DNA from: Pseudobdellovibrio sp.
GTDB taxonomy: Bacteria; Bdellovibrionota; Bdellovibrionia; Bdellovibrionales; Bdellovibrionaceae
NCBI GenBank assembly: GCA_020696855.1
Contig: JAJFMT010000003.1
Span: forward strand, 1-64,000
Direction of reading: 5' to 3'
Length of the DNA stretch: 64,000 nucleotides
Of the stretch, positions 61,637-64,000 are shown piece by piece (position 1 is the stretch's first letter; each line of letters starts with the position of its first letter). A program made the translations under genes and the position numbers. The notes below the pieces were generated by a model. It had not been told where the DNA came from. It saw only the letters and a program-made list of their open reading frames with translations, and searched no databases.

Positions 61637-62452
61637 ATGCCCGAATTGCCAGAGGTAGAAGTTGTCTGCCGAGAACTTTCTGATTTAATACCCAAAAATA
61701 AATCCATTGCGAACTGGGATTTTTACCGTCCCGACATCCGCTTTAAAATCCCGAAAAAGAAACTACAAAACCTTTGCGGTCAGCCTATAACTGCAGTTCG
61801 CAGAAGGGCTAAATATATACTTTTTGAGCTGCGCGAACATTTCATCGTTTCACACCTGGGGATGACCGGTTCATGGAGAAAAGAACTGAATTTCAGCGTC
61901 CGCGGGAAGCACGATCACCTGAGTTTTGAACTGGCTGATGGCAGCCACTTTATATTCAATGACCCGCGCCGATTTGGCTTTATTGAGGTCGTTGAAAAGG
62001 GTGAATTGGGCAAAAGATTTGCCGGACTGGGCGTGGAGCCCCTTCAGCCGGAGACGGATTTCGAAAAGTTGACCTCTATTTTCAAAGCTCTGAAGTCGCC
62101 TATAAAAACGGCGCTCATGAATCAAAAACTCATCGTGGGGATAGGTAATATTTATGCTTCGGAAATTCTCTATGCATCACGGGTGTCCCCATTAAAAAAG
62201 GCCTCAAAGGTAACGCGGGAGCAGTATGGGCTCATCTGGAAAAACACTCGGGTTATTTTAGAAAAGGCGATCAGTAAAGGTGGCTCAACAATTGAAAATT
62301 ACAAGAGTGCTATGGGTGAGTCGGGGGGCTATCAAGATGAATTTTTTGTATACGGACGGGAGCAAGAGCTGTGTCGAATTTGTCACAACCCTATAAAAAT
62401 GAAAGTGATGGCAGGGCGGAGCACCTTCTGGTGTGCAAGTTGCCAGAAGTAA
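61637..62452 (+). CDS. mutM: formamidopyrimidine-DNA glycosylase
   Basis: The 271-residue protein excises oxidised purines such as 8-oxoguanine. It begins PELPEVEVVCREL, with catalytic proline and glutamate at the N-terminus. The lysine and other DNA-contact residues appear in RRRAKYILFEL, the helix-two-turn-helix at ILYASRVSPL, and the C-terminal zinc finger as CRICHNPIKM and CASC. The length is normal. Its last bases overlap a shadow frame. AGAGG precedes the ATG. Confidence 0.95.
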   Translation: MPELPEVEVVCRELSDLIPKNKSIANWDFYRPDIRFKIPKKKLQNLCGQPITAVRRRAKYILFELREHFIVSHLGMTGSWRKELNFSVRGKHDHLSFELADGSHFIFNDPRRFGFIEVVEKGELGKRFAGLGVEPLQPETDFEKLTSIFKALKSPIKTALMNQKLIVGIGNIYASEILYASRVSPLKKASKVTREQYGLIWKNTRVILEKAISKGGSTIENYKSAMGESGGYQDEFFVYGREQELCRICHNPIKMKVMAGRSTFWCASCQK

Positions 62453-62545
62453 AGAAAGAATTTGTAAAAAACCCGTTGGCAAAGAAAAAAAATTATGACA
62501 ATTTGAACAACGCAACAATAACCACTTATTCGAGAGGATTAAGAA

Positions 62546-62737
62546 ATGAAAAAATTAGTATTGGCTTCAGCTGCACTTGCATTGGTATTAACTACAGGTT
62601 TCACATGCTCTAAAAACGCTCCAACTGAAGCAACTGCTCCAGCTGCTCCTGCTGAACAAGCTCCAATGGCTGCTCCAGCTTCAGGTGATGCAACTGCTCC
62701 TGCAGCTCCAGCTCCAGCACCAGCTCCAACAAACTAA
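62546..62737 (+). CDS. small Ala/Pro-rich exported protein, lipoprotein candidate
   Basis: The 63-residue protein has a hydrophobic signal (KKLVLASAALALVLTTGFTC) with a cysteine at position 21 that may be lipidated. The preceding G-F-T is not a classical lipobox, so this is not certain. The remaining 40 residues are low complexity: repeats of A-P-A, P-T and M-A. AGAGGA lies before the ATG and a strong terminator follows, so it is an independent unit. Similar tiny proteins are seen in outer membranes of proteobacteria; the role is unknown. Confidence 0.6.
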   Translation: MKKLVLASAALALVLTTGFTCSKNAPTEATAPAAPAEQAPMAAPASGDATAPAAPAPAPAPTN

Positions 62738-62769
62738 ACTAAGACAGTTTTTTGATTTTATTCAAACGA

Positions 62770-62803
62770 AGCCCGGCTAATTTTTAGCTGGGCTTTTTTT
62801 TTT
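62770..62803 (+). terminator. rho-independent terminator after the small Ala/Pro-rich gene
   Basis: GCCCGGCTA and TAGCTGGGC (with one G-T pair) form a stable stem around ATTTTT, followed by an uninterrupted run of about ten T. It ends 33 bases downstream of the stop and insulates the fadE gene. Confidence 0.9.
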
Positions 62804-62885
62804 GTTTCTAGAGTTTTTGCTCGACTTGCCAGTCAGTATTGATCGTGCTCCAATTAAGGTAATTAACTCTTATAAGGAGCATCTT

Positions 62886-64000
62886 GTGAACTCACTATTA
62901 TCGGACTACAGCGGATTTTTTTACACCACGGGTTGTGTGAGCCTTTGTATTCTTGGGTCCATCCTTCTTTTATTATTCATCGGTTTTTTTGATCTGCCAC
63001 TTCTGGTTTGGGCTGTTGCGGGTTTGGTTATCTTGTTAGGCTTCGGAGCGCCTGCTTGGTTGCTGGGGCTTTTCACTGTCATCATGCTTTTGTTCCTGAT
63101 CGTACCGATCAGAAGAATTCTGGTTTCCCGGATGGTTATGAAGGTTATGCAAAAGCTGGGAGTTGTTCCGCAAATTTCGCAAACGGAAAGAACAGCTCTT
63201 GAAGCCGGAGTTGTGTGGATCGAGAAAGATCTTTTTTCAGGAAAACCTGATTTCGCTAAGATTCTGCAAGAGCCTTACGCTAAATTAACCCCGGAAGAAA
63301 AAGCTTTCATTGATGGCCCTGTTGAAGAATTGTGCAAAATTTGCGAGCCTTGGAAGATCTGGAAGAACCGCGAGGTTCCTGAGAATGTTTGGCAATACGT
63401 AAAAGACAAAGGCTTTTTGGGAATGATTATTCCTAAAGAGTACGGCGGTCTTGGCTTCTCAGCAATGGCGCATTCAGAAGTTGTAATGAAAGTAGCCTCA
63501 CGTTCTCTGCCGACTTCAATTTCAGTTATGGTTCCGAATTCGTTAGGTCCTGCTGAATTACTTATTCACTACGGAACAGACGCGCAGAAAAAATACTGGT
63601 TGCCACGTTTGGCTTCCGGCGCAGAGATTCCTTGCTTCGGTTTAACAGAGCCTTTAGCAGGGTCTGATGCGGGTTCCATTTCTTCTCATGGTGTGGTCTT
63701 CCGCGGTTCTGACGGTAAATTGCAAATCAAGTTAAACTGGAATAAACGCTGGATTACTCTTGCCGGTATTTCAACTGTGATCGGTCTTGCGTTCCGTTTA
63801 CGTGACCCTGAAAACTTGCTCGGCCGTGGTGAAGATCTCGGTATTACCTGTGCCCTTATTCCTTCGAACACAAAGGGCGTTGATATTTCTCACCGCCACG
63901 ATCCTTTAACGATTCCATTCTTTAACTGTCCGACACGTGGTGTGGACGTTGTTGTTAATTTAGAAGATTCAGTCGTCGGCGGTTTGTCAGGAGTAGGACA
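62886..64000 (+). CDS. fadE: acyl-CoA dehydrogenase FadE, partial (3' end beyond window)
   Basis: About 371 codons are present and no stop occurs before the window end. The start is GTG with AAGGAG seven bases upstream. Two N-terminal membrane helices (about 14-34 and 37-70, hydrophobic LLLLFIGFFDLPLLVW and LLGLFTVIMLLFLIVP) mark the large FadE type, which is membrane associated. Downstream are AFIDGPVEEL, YGGLGFSAMAHSE and the flavin-contact segment PCFGLTEPLAGSDAGS, all diagnostic. It oxidises acyl-CoA in beta-oxidation. The active-site glutamate lies beyond the window. Confidence 0.93.
   Translation, partial: MNSLLSDYSGFFYTTGCVSLCILGSILLLLFIGFFDLPLLVWAVAGLVILLGFGAPAWLLGLFTVIMLLFLIVPIRRILVSRMVMKVMQKLGVVPQISQTERTALEAGVVWIEKDLFSGKPDFAKILQEPYAKLTPEEKAFIDGPVEELCKICEPWKIWKNREVPENVWQYVKDKGFLGMIIPKEYGGLGFSAMAHSEVVMKVASRSLPTSISVMVPNSLGPAELLIHYGTDAQKKYWLPRLASGAEIPCFGLTEPLAGSDAGSISSHGVVFRGSDGKLQIKLNWNKRWITLAGISTVIGLAFRLRDPENLLGRGEDLGITCALIPSNTKGVDISHRHDPLTIPFFNCPTRGVDVVVNLEDSVVGGLSGVG

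Noticed and set aside
1-64000. CRISPR arrays, tRNA or rRNA genes, insertion sequences
   Set aside because: No regular spaced repeats, cloverleaf-like sequence or transposase frames were seen on either strand by reading; a tRNAscan or ISfinder search could still find something short.

Overview
The window is a continuous, densely coded chromosomal segment of a Gram-negative bacterium. All genes read as ordinary chromosomal genes. I see no insertion sequence, prophage, CRISPR array, tRNA or rRNA, and no gene-free stretch reaches 300 bases. The mix of genes resembles the Bdellovibrionota (Bdellovibrio-like bacteria): a membrane pyrophosphatase, MreB, a membrane-anchored FadE, an S49 SohB peptidase, a DUF3106 sigma-factor operon and an FHA/motor-like gene set. 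That placement comes from gene content only and is moderately confident.

Bases 1-25174 are a surface polysaccharide region. It opens with nucleotide-sugar enzymes on the minus strand: a partial epimerase and Ugd. A radical SAM, Wzy-like and Fe/2-oxoglutarate oxygenase trio follows. Next come an acyltransferase, then a methyltransferase, a DPM1-type GT2 and a polytopic transferase, and another epimerase. A CDP-glucose pair (RfbF/RfbG) faces a nonulosonic acid pair (NeuB, then NeuA fused to a phosphatase domain). Both RfbG and the phosphatase domain lack internal conserved segments. GalE and a WbaP-type initiating transferase follow. A seven-gene run then joins ManC, PstC, PstA, PstB, GalU, GmhA and a GT9 heptosyltransferase. 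It is preceded by 11-base-periodic direct repeats that look like a PhoB binding site. Together these genes could make NDP-sugars, load the first sugar on the lipid carrier, extend and decorate the chain and polymerise it.

Bases 25243-39761 are mixed housekeeping and envelope genes: the pyrophosphatase, a minus-strand run (a secreted protein, MreB, MetG, SpoU methyltransferase, TrmO), an LPS-core type glycosyltransferase with a FecR-like partner, an M14 peptidase, a hemolysin III protein, an Alg9-like mannosyltransferase, and an ECF sigma-factor operon ending in a DUF3106 repeat protein.

Bases 39765-46398 (minus strand) hold the most unusual set: a MotB/ZorB-like protein with a long coiled coil, a MotA/ExbB/ZorA-like channel protein, and a large FHA-coiled-coil-membrane protein, preceded by an ABC1-family kinase. 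I read this as an ion-driven, envelope-spanning complex with a phospho-peptide-recognition subunit that I cannot match to a named system.

Bases 46451-64000 carry an SDR epimerase, an NrnA-like DHH phosphoesterase, GreA, an AsmA-like protein, a GDPD, TatA, a complete oligopeptide ABC transporter (OppD, F, A, B, C in transcription order), SohB, several secreted or membrane proteins of unknown role, MutM, a small Ala/Pro-rich lipoprotein candidate and the 5' part of fadE, which runs off the end.
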